64,000 bases of DNA from Prochlorococcus sp. AG-424-P23 (GCA_003210135.1 QCNK01000001.1:62001-126000), one strand, 5' to 3'. Positions 49,057-60,143 are shown, counted from the stretch's first letter. Numbers and translations: made by a program. The notes: generated by a model not told the origin, from the letters alone.

Positions 49057-50055
49057 ATGGAAATAAATCCAATTCTGCAAAATGTACTAGCCCCGCCAGT
49101 TCTTTTCTTTTTAATTGGAGCAATATCAGTACTCTTTAAATCTGATTTAGAAATACCAGCTCCATTACCTAAGCTCTTCTCTTTATATCTTCTCCTAGCT
49201 ATTGGGTTTAAAGGAGGTATAGAAATACAGAAAAGTGGGTTTACTGAGCAAGTATTGCCGACTTTAAGTGCTGCAATACTGATGTCACTAGTGATCCCCC
49301 TGATTGGATTCTTAATTTTAAGATTTAAGTTTGATGTCTTTAATTCAGCTGCAATAGCAGCAGCATACGGCTCAATAAGTGCTGTTACATTTATTTCTGC
49401 AGAAAGTTTTTTAGAAAGTCAAAAAATAGCTTTTGATGGGTTTATGGTTGGCGCCTTAGCTTTAATGGAATCTCCTGCAATCATTGTTGGATTATTACTT
49501 GTTAAATTTGCAGCCCCAAAAAATAGACCTAAATCAAGAAAAATGCATCTAAGCGCAATATTACATGAATCCCTTTTGAATGGATCAGTTTATTTATTGC
49601 TTTCAAGCTTAATTGTAGGATTTCTGACTGCTTCAAGTAATCCCTCAGGGATTGCAAAAATGGAACCTTTTACTGGACAATTATTCTATGGAGCAGAATG
49701 CTTCTTCTTGTTAGATATGGGAATTGTCGCTGCTCAAAGATTACCAAGACTGAAGAATGCGGGTTCGTTCTTGATTGGCTTTGCTATTTTTATGCCTTTA
49801 TTTAATGCATTTATTGGTGTTTTCGTTGCAAGATTTTTGTCTTTAGGACCTGGCAACGCTCTTTTATTTGTGGTTTTATGTGCAAGCGCCTCTTATTTAG
49901 CAGTACCTGCAGCTATGAGGATGACAGTTCCAGAGGCTAAATCTAGTTACTATATATCAACTACACTAGGTCTAACTTTTCCATTCAACATAGTTCTCGG
50001 CATTCCCATATATATGAGTTTAGTAAATACCATTATCCCACTTTCCTCTCTATAA
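49057..50055 (+). CDS. SbtA-like sodium-dependent bicarbonate transporter
   Basis: A 332-residue membrane protein with about ten hydrophobic segments. Family blocks are 'AIGFKGGIEIQKSGF', 'AAAYGSISAVTFISA' and 'LCASASYLAVPAAMRM', all SbtA-like (DUF897). It is shorter than beta-cyanobacterial SbtA (about 370), mainly in the central cytoplasmic loop. It follows sulP by six bases and precedes an SbtB-like gene by two, so it should be cotranscribed. It most likely imports bicarbonate with sodium. Confidence 0.85.
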   Translation: MEINPILQNVLAPPVLFFLIGAISVLFKSDLEIPAPLPKLFSLYLLLAIGFKGGIEIQKSGFTEQVLPTLSAAILMSLVIPLIGFLILRFKFDVFNSAAIAAAYGSISAVTFISAESFLESQKIAFDGFMVGALALMESPAIIVGLLLVKFAAPKNRPKSRKMHLSAILHESLLNGSVYLLLSSLIVGFLTASSNPSGIAKMEPFTGQLFYGAECFFLLDMGIVAAQRLPRLKNAGSFLIGFAIFMPLFNAFIGVFVARFLSLGPGNALLFVVLCASASYLAVPAAMRMTVPEAKSSYYISTTLGLTFPFNIVLGIPIYMSLVNTIIPLSSL

Positions 50056-50057
50056 CA

Positions 50058-50339
50058 ATGAAAAGATTAGACTTGATATTCAGTGAAAGAGAACTAGACG
50101 CAATCATTAAAACATTAGAAAAAGCTAATGTTCCAGGATATACAGTTATGAAACACGCCACAGGCAGAGGGCCTGAAAGAGTTGTTACTGAAGATATGGA
50201 ATTTACTGGTTATGGATCAAATGCTCATGTAATTGTTTTTTGTGAGCAAGAATTAATAGATAAAATGAGAGATAACATCAGGGACGATTTAAGCTATTAC
50301 GGAGGAGTCGCTTATATTTCTGAAGCAACACCTCTTTAA
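50058..50339 (+). CDS. SbtB-like PII-family protein
   Basis: A 93-residue PII-fold protein directly after sbtA. The 'VPGYTVMKHATGRGPERVV' loop and late 'YYGGVAYISEA' match SbtB-type carbon-sensing PII proteins, which bind adenine nucleotides and regulate SbtA. The C-terminal cysteine-containing loop of Synechocystis SbtB is absent, and the T-loop is short. Regulation of the adjacent transporter is inferred from the context. Confidence 0.8.
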   Translation: MKRLDLIFSERELDAIIKTLEKANVPGYTVMKHATGRGPERVVTEDMEFTGYGSNAHVIVFCEQELIDKMRDNIRDDLSYYGGVAYISEATPL

Positions 50340-50360
50340 ATTAAGAAAGAAATATTATTT

Positions 50361-51317
50361 TTAAGAATGAATCCAATCTACTCTTATATTTTTTCTACTA
50401 TTTAAATATCTATCAATTGACATTGCAGCAATACATCCATCAGAAGCAGCAACGACTGCTTGCTTAAATGGTGTATTTCTTATATCTCCAATAGCCCACA
50501 CTCCATCAGAGTTTGTAGACATAAAGTCATCCACAATAACTCCTCCGTCTTCTTTTAAGGCAATTTGATCACCTAAAAAATCTGTAATCGGCTTTGAACC
50601 ACTCATATATACAAAGACTCCATCTAAATTTAAATTGATAGGATTTTCTTCTTGCTTATTTTTTACAACAACCCCATTAACACCCATGTCATCACCCAAT
50701 ATTTCCAATAATCTTGTTCTACTCCAATGTTTTATATTTGAATTATCCATCAATTCCATAGCTTCTTCATTGTCTGATTTAGGATCACTTGATGTGATCC
50801 AATGCACAGTTGATGCGAATTTAGTTAAAACAGTTGCCTCTTCAATTGCCTCCTTATTCACTCCAACAACTGCAACTTCTCTATTTTTATAAAAAGCCCC
50901 ATCACATGTAGCACAATAACTTACTCCTTTGCCAAGAAAATCCGCTTCTCCCTTAAATGATGCAGGCCTCCCCATAGCTCCACTTGCAAGTACAAGTGCT
51001 TTAGCCTTGAAAGTGCCTTCGGGTGTATAAACCATTTTCCATTCTCCACTAGCATCTATTCCAAACACTTGCGCTCTTCTATAGTCTGTGCCGTATTGTA
51101 CAGCCTGTTCCCTCATTAAAGTAAGTAACTTCTCCCCACTTATATCAACAGGAACACCTGGATAATTAGCTATTTGATGAGTTATTGCTAAGGCGCCAAC
51201 AGATGGATTTTTATCTAAAACTACTGTCTTTAAGTTGGAACGAGATGTATAAAGTGCGCAAGTACATCCGGCCGGTCCTCCGCCAACAATAACTACATCT
51301 GACTCAATGATTTCCAA
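50361..51317 (-). CDS. Thioredoxin-reductase-like flavoprotein lacking NADPH motifs
   Basis: A 318-residue flavoprotein with FAD motif VGGGPAG (11-17) and a CATC disulfide at C135-C138. In true thioredoxin reductase the NADPH site is GGGDSA followed by HRRxxxR. Here the equivalents are GVNKEA (152-157) and SSDPKS, so NADPH binding is unlikely. This matches the description of the diflavin-linked disulfide oxidoreductase (DDOR) / Slr0600 group of cyanobacteria. Its electron donor is unknown. It is convergent with the SbtB-like gene. Confidence 0.8.
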   Translation of the reverse strand: MEIIESDVVIVGGGPAGCTCALYTSRSNLKTVVLDKNPSVGALAITHQIANYPGVPVDISGEKLLTLMREQAVQYGTDYRRAQVFGIDASGEWKMVYTPEGTFKAKALVLASGAMGRPASFKGEADFLGKGVSYCATCDGAFYKNREVAVVGVNKEAIEEATVLTKFASTVHWITSSDPKSDNEEAMELMDNSNIKHWSRTRLLEILGDDMGVNGVVVKNKQEENPINLNLDGVFVYMSGSKPITDFLGDQIALKEDGGVIVDDFMSTNSDGVWAIGDIRNTPFKQAVVAASDGCIAAMSIDRYLNSRKNIRVDWIHS

Positions 51318-51568
51318 TTTAATAAAACTCCCTTTTTAGTAGTTAATTAGATGAGCTCTTGGTTAGAAGTTGTTTTTAATGTAAATACCTAACCTTGTAT
51401 ATAGATAAGTTAAAAGAAAAAAGAGAAAAAAGCATAATATAGAAACAAACTTACATAGGAAAATATAAAAAATTAATTATCAAAATGCTCTGTTTCGTGA
51501 AATGTTCTGTATTGATCTATTATTAGGTCATATCAAAAAATCAATTGCCGTAGAACATTATATTTTTC

Positions 51569-51886
51569 ATGACCAACTCTGATTACCTTTTAAAAGCTGC
51601 AATTAAGAAAGTAACCGAAAAATTAAACGAGGTATTGGTTGAAAAAATCGAAGAGGCAACAAATATTGCTCAGGATGCTCCAGAAATTCTCAAAAAAGAA
51701 TTTGATAATTTGAAAAAATCTATAATCGAAGAAGCCTCAAGAATGGAAAAAGCCGAAAATGTTCAAGAAAATAAGTCCACAAATACTTATCAAGATTCCA
51801 AAATAAAAAAAGCTTTAAATGAAATTGAAGGTATCAATAGTCAAATTGATCTCTTTAATAAAACTATAAATAATGAAATTAAATGA
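51569..51886 (+). CDS. Coiled-coil hypothetical protein coupled to an ABC1 kinase
   Basis: A 105-residue hydrophilic, almost wholly helical protein without cysteine or membrane segments. Residues about 10-60 and 78-100 look like coiled coil. I recognise no family. The 3' end overlaps the ABC1 kinase start by four bases (ATGA), so it is translated together with it and may be a partner. The 250 bases upstream are AT-rich with no recognised feature. Confidence 0.6.
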   Translation: MTNSDYLLKAAIKKVTEKLNEVLVEKIEEATNIAQDAPEILKKEFDNLKKSIIEEASRMEKAENVQENKSTNTYQDSKIKKALNEIEGINSQIDLFNKTINNEIK

Positions 51887-53550
51887 ATTATTACATTCTT
51901 CATTATCGTTTAAAAAAATTGAAGAGAGCCTTTCTTATTTGGATAACTCTGATTTCACTCTTAATAAATTTGTGGATAGATAATATTAGATTTACAATCT
52001 TTCAAACTAAGAGTGATAAAAAAATTAAGGTCCAAATTAAAAGGGCAAGGTGGTTTACTAATCAATTAATAAAGCTAGGTTCAGCATTTATTAAAATTGG
52101 ACAATTATTATCAGCGAGACCTGATTTAATTCCTAATACCTGGATACAGGAATTATCTAAATTGCAGGATCAAGTTCCTAATTTTTCATTTGCGCAAGTT
52201 GAAGAAACTATAAGAGAAGAACTTGGGTACAAGTTTAATGAAATAGATCAAATAATAGGCGAACCGGTTGGATCAGCATCACTAGCTCAGGTTCATAGGG
52301 CGACTTTAAAAGATGGTAAGAAAGTAGTATTTAAAGTTCAGAGACCAAATTTAAAAGAATTTTTTATTATCGATTTGGGTATAATGCAGCAAATAGCAGG
52401 ATTATTGCAGAAAAATAAGAATTGGAGTCGAGGTAGAAACTGGGTTGAGATTGCTAAAGAGTGTAGGAAAGTTCTCATGAAGGAGCTTGATTTTAATTGT
52501 GAAGCACAATATGCAGCAAGATTTAGACAGCAATTTCTTGATGATGAAAATGTAGAAGTTCCTGAAGTAATTTGGGATATGTGCAGTGAAAAAGTGCTTT
52601 GTTTAAGCTATCTGGAAGGAACAAAAATAAGCGATTTAGAAAAATTAAAATCACAAGAAATTGATTTACCTAAAATTGCAGAAATAGGAGCAATCAGCTA
52701 TTTAAAACAATTAGTAAATTATGGTTTTTTTCATGCAGACCCTCATCCAGGAAATCTAGCAGTTTCAAATGAAAGTAAATTAATCTTTTATGATTTTGGA
52801 ATGATGGGAAATATCTCCAATAATCTTCAAACAAGATTAGGGGGGATGGTTAAGGCTGCTGCATTAAGAGACGCCGCATCACTTGTTACACAATTACAAG
52901 AATCTGGGCTAATTTCAAAAGATATTGATGTAGGACCAGTCAGAAGATTAGTCAGATTGATGCTCAAAGAAGCCTTAACTCCACCATTTAGTCCAAACAT
53001 TATTGAAAAATTATCTGGCGATTTATATGAACTTGTCTATGAAACACCATTTCAACTACCAGTAGATTTAATCTTTGTGATGAGAGCTCTATCAACTTTT
53101 GAAGGAGTTGGTAGAATGCTTGACCCAGGGTTTAACCTTGTATCAGTTACCAAGCCTTATTTAATAGAACTTATGACTTCAAACAATCAAACTCCCAATG
53201 ATTTAATTAACCAATTTGGAAGGCAAGTGGGTGAACTAGGATCTAAAGCTGTTGGAATTCCCAAAAGAATAGATGAAAGTTTAGAAAGATTAGAGCAGGG
53301 CGATTTACAATTACAAATAAGAATGGGAGAGTCTGATAGACAATTCAAAAAAATGTTTACTGCTCAAAAAACTTTAGGCCATTCAATTCTTATAGGAAGC
53401 TTATCAATTGCATCTGCTTTACTTGTAAGCAACAAACAAAATAATTTTGCATTATTGCCACTTTTTTTTGCACTACCAATAAGTATTGATTGGATAAAAT
53501 GCCAACTAAGTATGAGAAAAGGCTCACGTTTAGAAAAACTTAAGCGATAA
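51883..53550 (+). CDS. ABC1/UbiB-family kinase-like protein
   Basis: A 555-residue ABC1 atypical kinase. After an N-terminal hydrophobic stretch come 'FIKIGQLLSARPDLIPNTWIQEL' (the KxGQ motif), 'VGSASLAQVHRATLKDG' and the 'HADPHPGNLAV' catalytic block with 'FYDFGMMG'. A hydrophobic segment near the C-terminus (about 500-530) anchors it. In cyanobacteria and plastids such proteins act in prenylquinone and membrane homeostasis. It is convergent with eno across four bases. Confidence 0.9.
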   Translation: MNYYILHYRLKKLKRAFLIWITLISLLINLWIDNIRFTIFQTKSDKKIKVQIKRARWFTNQLIKLGSAFIKIGQLLSARPDLIPNTWIQELSKLQDQVPNFSFAQVEETIREELGYKFNEIDQIIGEPVGSASLAQVHRATLKDGKKVVFKVQRPNLKEFFIIDLGIMQQIAGLLQKNKNWSRGRNWVEIAKECRKVLMKELDFNCEAQYAARFRQQFLDDENVEVPEVIWDMCSEKVLCLSYLEGTKISDLEKLKSQEIDLPKIAEIGAISYLKQLVNYGFFHADPHPGNLAVSNESKLIFYDFGMMGNISNNLQTRLGGMVKAAALRDAASLVTQLQESGLISKDIDVGPVRRLVRLMLKEALTPPFSPNIIEKLSGDLYELVYETPFQLPVDLIFVMRALSTFEGVGRMLDPGFNLVSVTKPYLIELMTSNNQTPNDLINQFGRQVGELGSKAVGIPKRIDESLERLEQGDLQLQIRMGESDRQFKKMFTAQKTLGHSILIGSLSIASALLVSNKQNNFALLPLFFALPISIDWIKCQLSMRKGSRLEKLKR

Positions 53551-53554
53551 AAAA

Positions 53555-54850
<1,296 letters not shown>

Positions 54851-55108
54851 TTAATTATTACTATTTAAATCCTATTAATAGCTGAACTATTTGGCTAATA
54901 TCTGAAATATATATGTTAACCAATTATAATTTTTTATTACATGACAGTTTAGATCTTAATTGATACTTTTATTAATTCCAAAGTCCCTGCAATTCCTCTC
55001 GTAAAGATAATATTCAAATTCATCTTACAATTTGAAAATTATTGGATGATTATTAATGCAGATCCTATTTAGAATATTAATTAATAATCAATTGTAGTTT
55101 TATAGTTT

Positions 55109-57907
55109 ATGAGAGAAACCCTTACATCCAGTCCTGAACTATTTAGCGATATCAGTTGGAACCTTCTTTTATTAGGGGAAGAAACCGCAAAAAAATGGGA
55201 TCATAGCGAATTTAATATTGAGCACATAATTCATACATTGTTCTCATCAAGTGAATTCTTTGCTTTCGTTGAAAAATTATCAATCGACCAAGATACAGTT
55301 TTAGACATAACAGAAGATTTTTTAGAAGAGACACCAACAAATGAGTCAGATATTTTTACTATCGGAGAAGACTTAGAAATTTTATTAGATAACGCGAATC
55401 AGATTAAAACTCAATGGGGATCGAGATTAATAGAAATCCCTCATTTACTAATTGCTCTTGGAAGAGATTTAAGAATTGGAAATTATGTTTTTGAAGAAGG
55501 AAACCTTTCAATGGAAAAATTAGAGGAAGAATTAAAGTTTTACCCAAATATTAATCAATCAAAAGATTCTATTAATCAATCAAAAGATTCTATTAATCAA
55601 TCAAAAGATTCTTTTAATTATGGGAATGTAATTGAAATAAATAATCAATCTAATTTTGAAGCAGACAAAGACACTTTTGATAAAGAAGAAAAATTGAAAA
55701 AATCTATTGTTCCATTACCGAAAAGTAAACTTCAAATTGAAACCAAAAAACAAGTTGGAAAAGATGAAAATGCTCTTTCAATTTATGGAAAAGATTTAAC
55801 AGAATCAGCTAAAAAAGGCTTACTGGATCCAGTTTTAGGAAGAGAAAATGAGATCAATAATGTAATGAGGGTACTCTGCAGAAGAAACAAAAATAACCCT
55901 ATACTTATTGGCAATCCTGGAGTTGGTAAAACCTCAATTGCAAAATTACTGGCTCAATTAATTGTAGACAAAAAAGTTCCTGATACTTTAAAGGACTTAA
56001 AAATTATTTCACTTGACTTAGGTGCATTAGTTTCTGGGACCAAATTTAGAGGTCAACTAGAAGAGAGACTAAGCTTAATAATGCAGGAACTAAGTAATCC
56101 TAACCAAGGAATGATTCTATTTATTGATGAAATTCACTCAATATTAAGTTCTGACAGATCTTCTACCGACATCAGTAATATTTTAAAACCTTTACTAGCT
56201 GAAGGAGAACTAAGATGTATCGGTACAACAACACCTGAGAAATTTCGTGAAACTATTGAAAAAGATCAGGCATTAAATAATTGCTTTCAAAAGATAGCTG
56301 TTAATGAACCTTCAGTAGAATTAAGCGCAAAAATATTACAAGGGATCAAAAAGAAATATGAATTACATCATGGCATAAAAATTTCTGAAGAGGCTGTAAA
56401 CTATTCTGCAAAATTGGCCGATAGATACATCAGCGATAAATGTCTCCCTGATAGTGCAATAGATTTAATTGATGAAGCAGCTGCACAGTTGAAAATCGAG
56501 TCTAATAATATGCCTCAAATCATTCTCCAACAAGAAAACAAACTTAATACTATTGATGAAAAATTAAATAATTTGCAAGGAGAAAATATCGAAGCTCAAG
56601 AAAAACTATTGAATAATAGACAACAATCAGAGGCAAAATTGAACGTTCTTTTGGAAAATTGGAACAATTTACGTGAAGAAATGGAGGAATTATCTATTCT
56701 AATGAAAGAAGAAGATAAGCTAACCAAACAAATTAAAGATAAATCAAATCGCGAAATTGAAAATGATCTAAATTATTTAGAAAAGCTTGAAGAAGAGTTA
56801 AGTGAAATAGAGAATGACATACTAAAAGTTGAAGAGAATTTTAATCAAATAAAGAAAAATAGAAATTTCCCTTTTAAATATCAAGTTGAATCTGATGATA
56901 TTGCAGATGTTATATCAAAAATCACAGGTATTCCAATTTCTAAAGTAGTTTCAAATGAACGTAAGAAATTAGTCAATTTAGAAACAGAACTAAGTGAAAA
57001 AGTTATTGGACAAGAAAAAGCCATAGAAGCTGTTTCTGCTGCAATTAGAAGAGCTCGAGTTGGTATGAAAAGTCCTAAAAGACCTATTGGATCTTTTTTA
57101 TTTATGGGTCCTACTGGTGTTGGTAAAACAGAATTAGCAAAATCTCTTGCAACAGCTTTATTTGATGAAGAAGACGCACTTTTAAGATTAGATATGAGTG
57201 AATATATGGAGAAAAATGCTGTAGCAAGACTTTTAGGAGCTCCCCCAGGTTATGTTGGTTATGAAGAGGGAGGTCAATTAACTGAAGCTGTAAGACGTAA
57301 ACCCTATTCAGTAATACTTCTTGATGAGATAGAAAAAGCACATGCAGAAGTATTTAATATACTTTTGCAAGTCTTAGATGAAGGAAGATTAACGGACTCT
57401 CAAGGAAGGACCGTAGATTTCAAAAATACGGTAATCATTATGACAAGTAACCTAGCTGGTAAATCTATACTGGAGTATTCACAAAAGATTTCTAAAAGCG
57501 AGGGAAAGTTAGAAAAAGATCAACAAACTCTAGATGATTCAATTAGTAATGCATTGTCTTCAATTTTTAGACCTGAATTTTTAAATAGAATTGACGAAGT
57601 GGTAAAGTTTGATCCATTATCTATTGATGAACTTCAAAAAATAATCATTCTACAAACAGAAGATTTAAAGAACCTGCTACTTGAGCAGAAAATAAATATC
57701 GCTATAGACAAAAAAGTTATCAACAAAATTGCAAACGATTCTTACGAACCTGAATATGGTGCTAGGCCACTTAATAGAGAACTTAGAAGACAAATAGAAA
57801 ATCCTTTGGCTGCAAAACTTTTAGAGGATAACTTCAAAAATAAAAAAAATATAACAATTAAACTAAACCCTAATAAAAAAGATGAGATCGTTTTCAAACC
57901 TAGCTGA
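55109..57907 (+). CDS. clpB2: ClpB2-type AAA+ unfoldase
   Basis: A 932-residue Hsp100 ATPase. An N-terminal domain (1-150) precedes a low-complexity linker with a threefold INQSKDS repeat (148-168). The first AAA module has GNPGVGKT (about 269) and FIDEIHSIL. A coiled-coil middle domain (about 470-600) is ClpB-like, and the second module has GPTGVGKT (about 669). I see no IGF/VGF loop for ClpP, so it is a ClpB-like disaggregase, not ClpC. The N-terminus is divergent from ordinary ClpB. A gap of 261 bases before it shows no clear elements. Confidence 0.8.
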   Translation: MRETLTSSPELFSDISWNLLLLGEETAKKWDHSEFNIEHIIHTLFSSSEFFAFVEKLSIDQDTVLDITEDFLEETPTNESDIFTIGEDLEILLDNANQIKTQWGSRLIEIPHLLIALGRDLRIGNYVFEEGNLSMEKLEEELKFYPNINQSKDSINQSKDSINQSKDSFNYGNVIEINNQSNFEADKDTFDKEEKLKKSIVPLPKSKLQIETKKQVGKDENALSIYGKDLTESAKKGLLDPVLGRENEINNVMRVLCRRNKNNPILIGNPGVGKTSIAKLLAQLIVDKKVPDTLKDLKIISLDLGALVSGTKFRGQLEERLSLIMQELSNPNQGMILFIDEIHSILSSDRSSTDISNILKPLLAEGELRCIGTTTPEKFRETIEKDQALNNCFQKIAVNEPSVELSAKILQGIKKKYELHHGIKISEEAVNYSAKLADRYISDKCLPDSAIDLIDEAAAQLKIESNNMPQIILQQENKLNTIDEKLNNLQGENIEAQEKLLNNRQQSEAKLNVLLENWNNLREEMEELSILMKEEDKLTKQIKDKSNREIENDLNYLEKLEEELSEIENDILKVEENFNQIKKNRNFPFKYQVESDDIADVISKITGIPISKVVSNERKKLVNLETELSEKVIGQEKAIEAVSAAIRRARVGMKSPKRPIGSFLFMGPTGVGKTELAKSLATALFDEEDALLRLDMSEYMEKNAVARLLGAPPGYVGYEEGGQLTEAVRRKPYSVILLDEIEKAHAEVFNILLQVLDEGRLTDSQGRTVDFKNTVIIMTSNLAGKSILEYSQKISKSEGKLEKDQQTLDDSISNALSSIFRPEFLNRIDEVVKFDPLSIDELQKIIILQTEDLKNLLLEQKINIAIDKKVINKIANDSYEPEYGARPLNRELRRQIENPLAAKLLEDNFKNKKNITIKLNPNKKDEIVFKPS
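55550..55612 (+). repeat. Three tandem 21-bp repeats in clpB2
   Basis: Three identical 21-base units (55550, 55571, 55592), each encoding INQSKDS, lie in the linker after the N-domain. The next codons begin to diverge (FNYGNV). The repeat keeps the frame. Confidence 0.95.
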
Positions 57908-57968
57908 GGAGTAAATCAATAAGCTAAAATAAAAACTAAAGCATAAAGCTTAATTTCAAAAAAATTTT

Positions 57969-58211
57969 GTGACAAGTCCTACTACTAATAAAGAACCTCT
58001 TAAAAAGGATTCTCCTGAAGTTGAAGAGCCTAAAAAAAAGAATAATTTTTTTAGATCTACCTACGATGAACTTAAACTTGTCGTGTGGCCTAACAAACAA
58101 CAACTTTTTAGCGAATCAGTAGCAGTTATAATTATGGTATCTTTTTCTGCTGCAGCCATTGCTTCTGTTAGCAGATTCTATGGATGGGCAGCCTCGCAAA
58201 TTTTTGGTTGA
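57969..58211 (+). CDS. secE: Preprotein translocase SecE subunit
   Basis: An 80-residue protein beginning at GTG. A charged N-terminus is followed by 'FRSTYDELKLVVWPNKQQL', the family W-P amphipathic block, and one membrane helix (about 50-70). It opens the secE-nusG-rplK-rplA cluster, in the usual bacterial order. Confidence 0.95.
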   Translation: MTSPTTNKEPLKKDSPEVEEPKKKNNFFRSTYDELKLVVWPNKQQLFSESVAVIIMVSFSAAAIASVSRFYGWAASQIFG

Positions 58212-58262
58212 ATTATCTCCCGAATATCCATTAATAAAGATCTTAATTAAGCTTCCAGAAAA

Positions 58263-58874
58263 ATGAGTAACGAATTAACTACAAACCTAGCTTCTTCAAA
58301 AGCAAATACAAGCATCGCAAGATGGTATGCAGTTCAAGTAGCATCAAGCTGTGAAAAAAAAGTAAAAGCAACTCTTGAGCAGAGATCAGTAACTTTAGGT
58401 GTTAATAATAGAATCATTGAAATTGAAATTCCCCAAACTCCAGGAATTAAATTAAAAAAAGATGGAAGCAGACAAACTACTGAAGAAAAAGTTTTCCCAG
58501 GTTATGTCCTCGTAAGAATGATTTTGGATGAAGATACAATGATGGCTGTTAAAAGTACTCCAAATGTAATTAATTTTGTCGGTGCTGAAGACGGTAGAGC
58601 CAGCGGAAGATCGCGAGGTCATATCAAACCTCGACCATTATCAACACAAGAAGTTAATAGAATCTTTAAGCGCGCATCAGAGAAAAAAGCTGTAATCAAG
58701 TTAGATATTGAAGAAAAAGATAGAATCATTGTAACTAGCGGTCCATTTAAGGATTTCCAGGGAGAAGTTATAGAAGTTTCCGGAGAAAGAAATAAATTAA
58801 AAGCATTACTTTCAATATTTGGGCGCGAGACTCCTGTAGAATTAGAATTCTCCCAAATCAATAAACAAAATTAA
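58263..58874 (+). CDS. nusG: Transcription antitermination protein NusG
   Basis: A 203-residue NusG with an N-terminal 'ARWYAVQVASSCEKKVKATLEQR' and a KOW domain, 'RIIVTSGPFKDFQGEVIEVSGERNKLKALL'-like, at the C-terminus. It binds RNA polymerase and couples to the ribosome. It follows secE by about 50 bases. Confidence 0.97.
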   Translation: MSNELTTNLASSKANTSIARWYAVQVASSCEKKVKATLEQRSVTLGVNNRIIEIEIPQTPGIKLKKDGSRQTTEEKVFPGYVLVRMILDEDTMMAVKSTPNVINFVGAEDGRASGRSRGHIKPRPLSTQEVNRIFKRASEKKAVIKLDIEEKDRIIVTSGPFKDFQGEVIEVSGERNKLKALLSIFGRETPVELEFSQINKQN

Positions 58875-58941
58875 TTTCTAATTGTTCTTGTTTATCGAGT
58901 AAAATTATGATTTTCTACTCCAGCTTAAATTATCTAATCTA

Positions 58942-59367
58942 ATGGCAAAAAAAATTGTTGCAGTTATCAAGCTTGCTCTACAAGCAGGCAAAGCAAATCC
59001 TGCTCCTCCTGTAGGGCCAGCTTTAGGACAACATGGTGTCAATATCATGGCATTTTGCAAAGAATACAATGCAAGGACACAAGATAAAGCAGGATTTGTA
59101 ATTCCAGTCGAGATTTCTGTTTTTGAAGATAGAAGCTTTACTTTTATCACAAAAACACCTCCTGCTTCCGTCTTAATAACAAAAGCAGCTGGTATAGAGA
59201 AAGGTTCAGGTGAATCCGCAAAAGGCTCTGTTGGGAATATAAGTAAAGCTCAATTAGAAGAAATAGCCAAAACTAAGCTTCCTGATCTAAACTGTTCTAG
59301 TGTTGAATCAGCAATGAAAGTAATTGAGGGTACTGCTCGTAATATGGGCGTCTCTATCACTGATTGA
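58942..59367 (+). CDS. rplK: 50S ribosomal protein L11
   Basis: L11, 141 residues: '[27 protein letters not shown]' and 'IGT-like [11 protein letters not shown]' at the end. It forms the GTPase-associated centre. It is followed by rplA after 68 bases; that gap has a small GGTTA/TAACC hairpin which could be an L1-binding site. Confidence 0.98.
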   Translation: MAKKIVAVIKLALQAGKANPAPPVGPALGQHGVNIMAFCKEYNARTQDKAGFVIPVEISVFEDRSFTFITKTPPASVLITKAAGIEKGSGESAKGSVGNISKAQLEEIAKTKLPDLNCSSVESAMKVIEGTARNMGVSITD

Positions 59368-59435
59368 GTTCAATACACAATTTCTCACTATTTAGGGGAG
59401 GTTAGTTTTAATAACCGTTTGCACCCAATATTATT

Positions 59436-60143
59436 ATGAAAAAACTATCTAAAAGAATGGCGGCTCTATCAACAAAGATAGAAGATCGCATTTACGCTCC
59501 ACTTGAAGCTCTTAGTATTATCAAGGAAAATGCTAATGCAAAATTTGATGAAACTATTGAAGCACATATACGTCTAGGTATTGATCCAAAATATACTGAT
59601 CAACAATTAAGGACCACTGTTGCATTACCACATGGTACTGGCCAAAGCATCAAAATTGCAGTAATTACAAGCGGTGAGAATGTATCGAAAGCTAAGGCTG
59701 CTGGTGCAGATTTATTTGGGGAAGAAGATCTTGTAGAAAGCATCAACAAAGGAAATATGGAGTTTGATCTACTTATTGCAACTCCAGATATGATGCCAAA
59801 GGTTGCAAAATTAGGAAGAGTTTTAGGACCTAGAGGTTTAATGCCTAATCCTAAAGCTGGGACAGTAACTAATGACATTGATAATGCAATAAAAGAATTC
59901 AAAGCTGGTAAGCTCGAATTTAGAGCAGATAAGGCTGGAATAGTTCATGTCCGCTTTGGAAAAGCAAGTTTCACAAAAGAGGCTCTATTTGATAACTTAA
60001 AAACCTTACAAGAATCAATTGATAAAAATAAACCAAGTGGAGCTAAAGGAAAGTATTGGAAAACTTTTTATGTAACTTCAACAATGGGACCTTCAGTTCA
60101 AGTTGACGTAAATGCTGTACAAGATTACCAACCTGAAGGTTAA
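59436..60143 (+). CDS. rplA: 50S ribosomal protein L1
   Basis: L1, 235 residues, two-domain rRNA-binding protein of the L1 stalk. '[20 protein letters not shown]' is the family block. By family rule L1 represses its own operon by binding the leader; the actual site here is not shown. Confidence 0.98.
   Translation: MKKLSKRMAALSTKIEDRIYAPLEALSIIKENANAKFDETIEAHIRLGIDPKYTDQQLRTTVALPHGTGQSIKIAVITSGENVSKAKAAGADLFGEEDLVESINKGNMEFDLLIATPDMMPKVAKLGRVLGPRGLMPNPKAGTVTNDIDNAIKEFKAGKLEFRADKAGIVHVRFGKASFTKEALFDNLKTLQESIDKNKPSGAKGKYWKTFYVTSTMGPSVQVDVNAVQDYQPEG

Noticed and set aside
50361-51317. Calling this gene trxB
   Set aside because: The NADPH-binding motifs of thioredoxin reductase are missing, so the symbol would mislead.
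51318-51568. Non-coding RNA in the 250-base gap between the TrxR-like gene and the coiled-coil gene
   Set aside because: No stem-loop plus T-run or known small RNA motif was seen; only AT-rich sequence.
55550-55612. Possible CRISPR-like array
   Set aside because: The repeats are directly adjacent without spacers, stay in the clpB2 frame and encode a linker.
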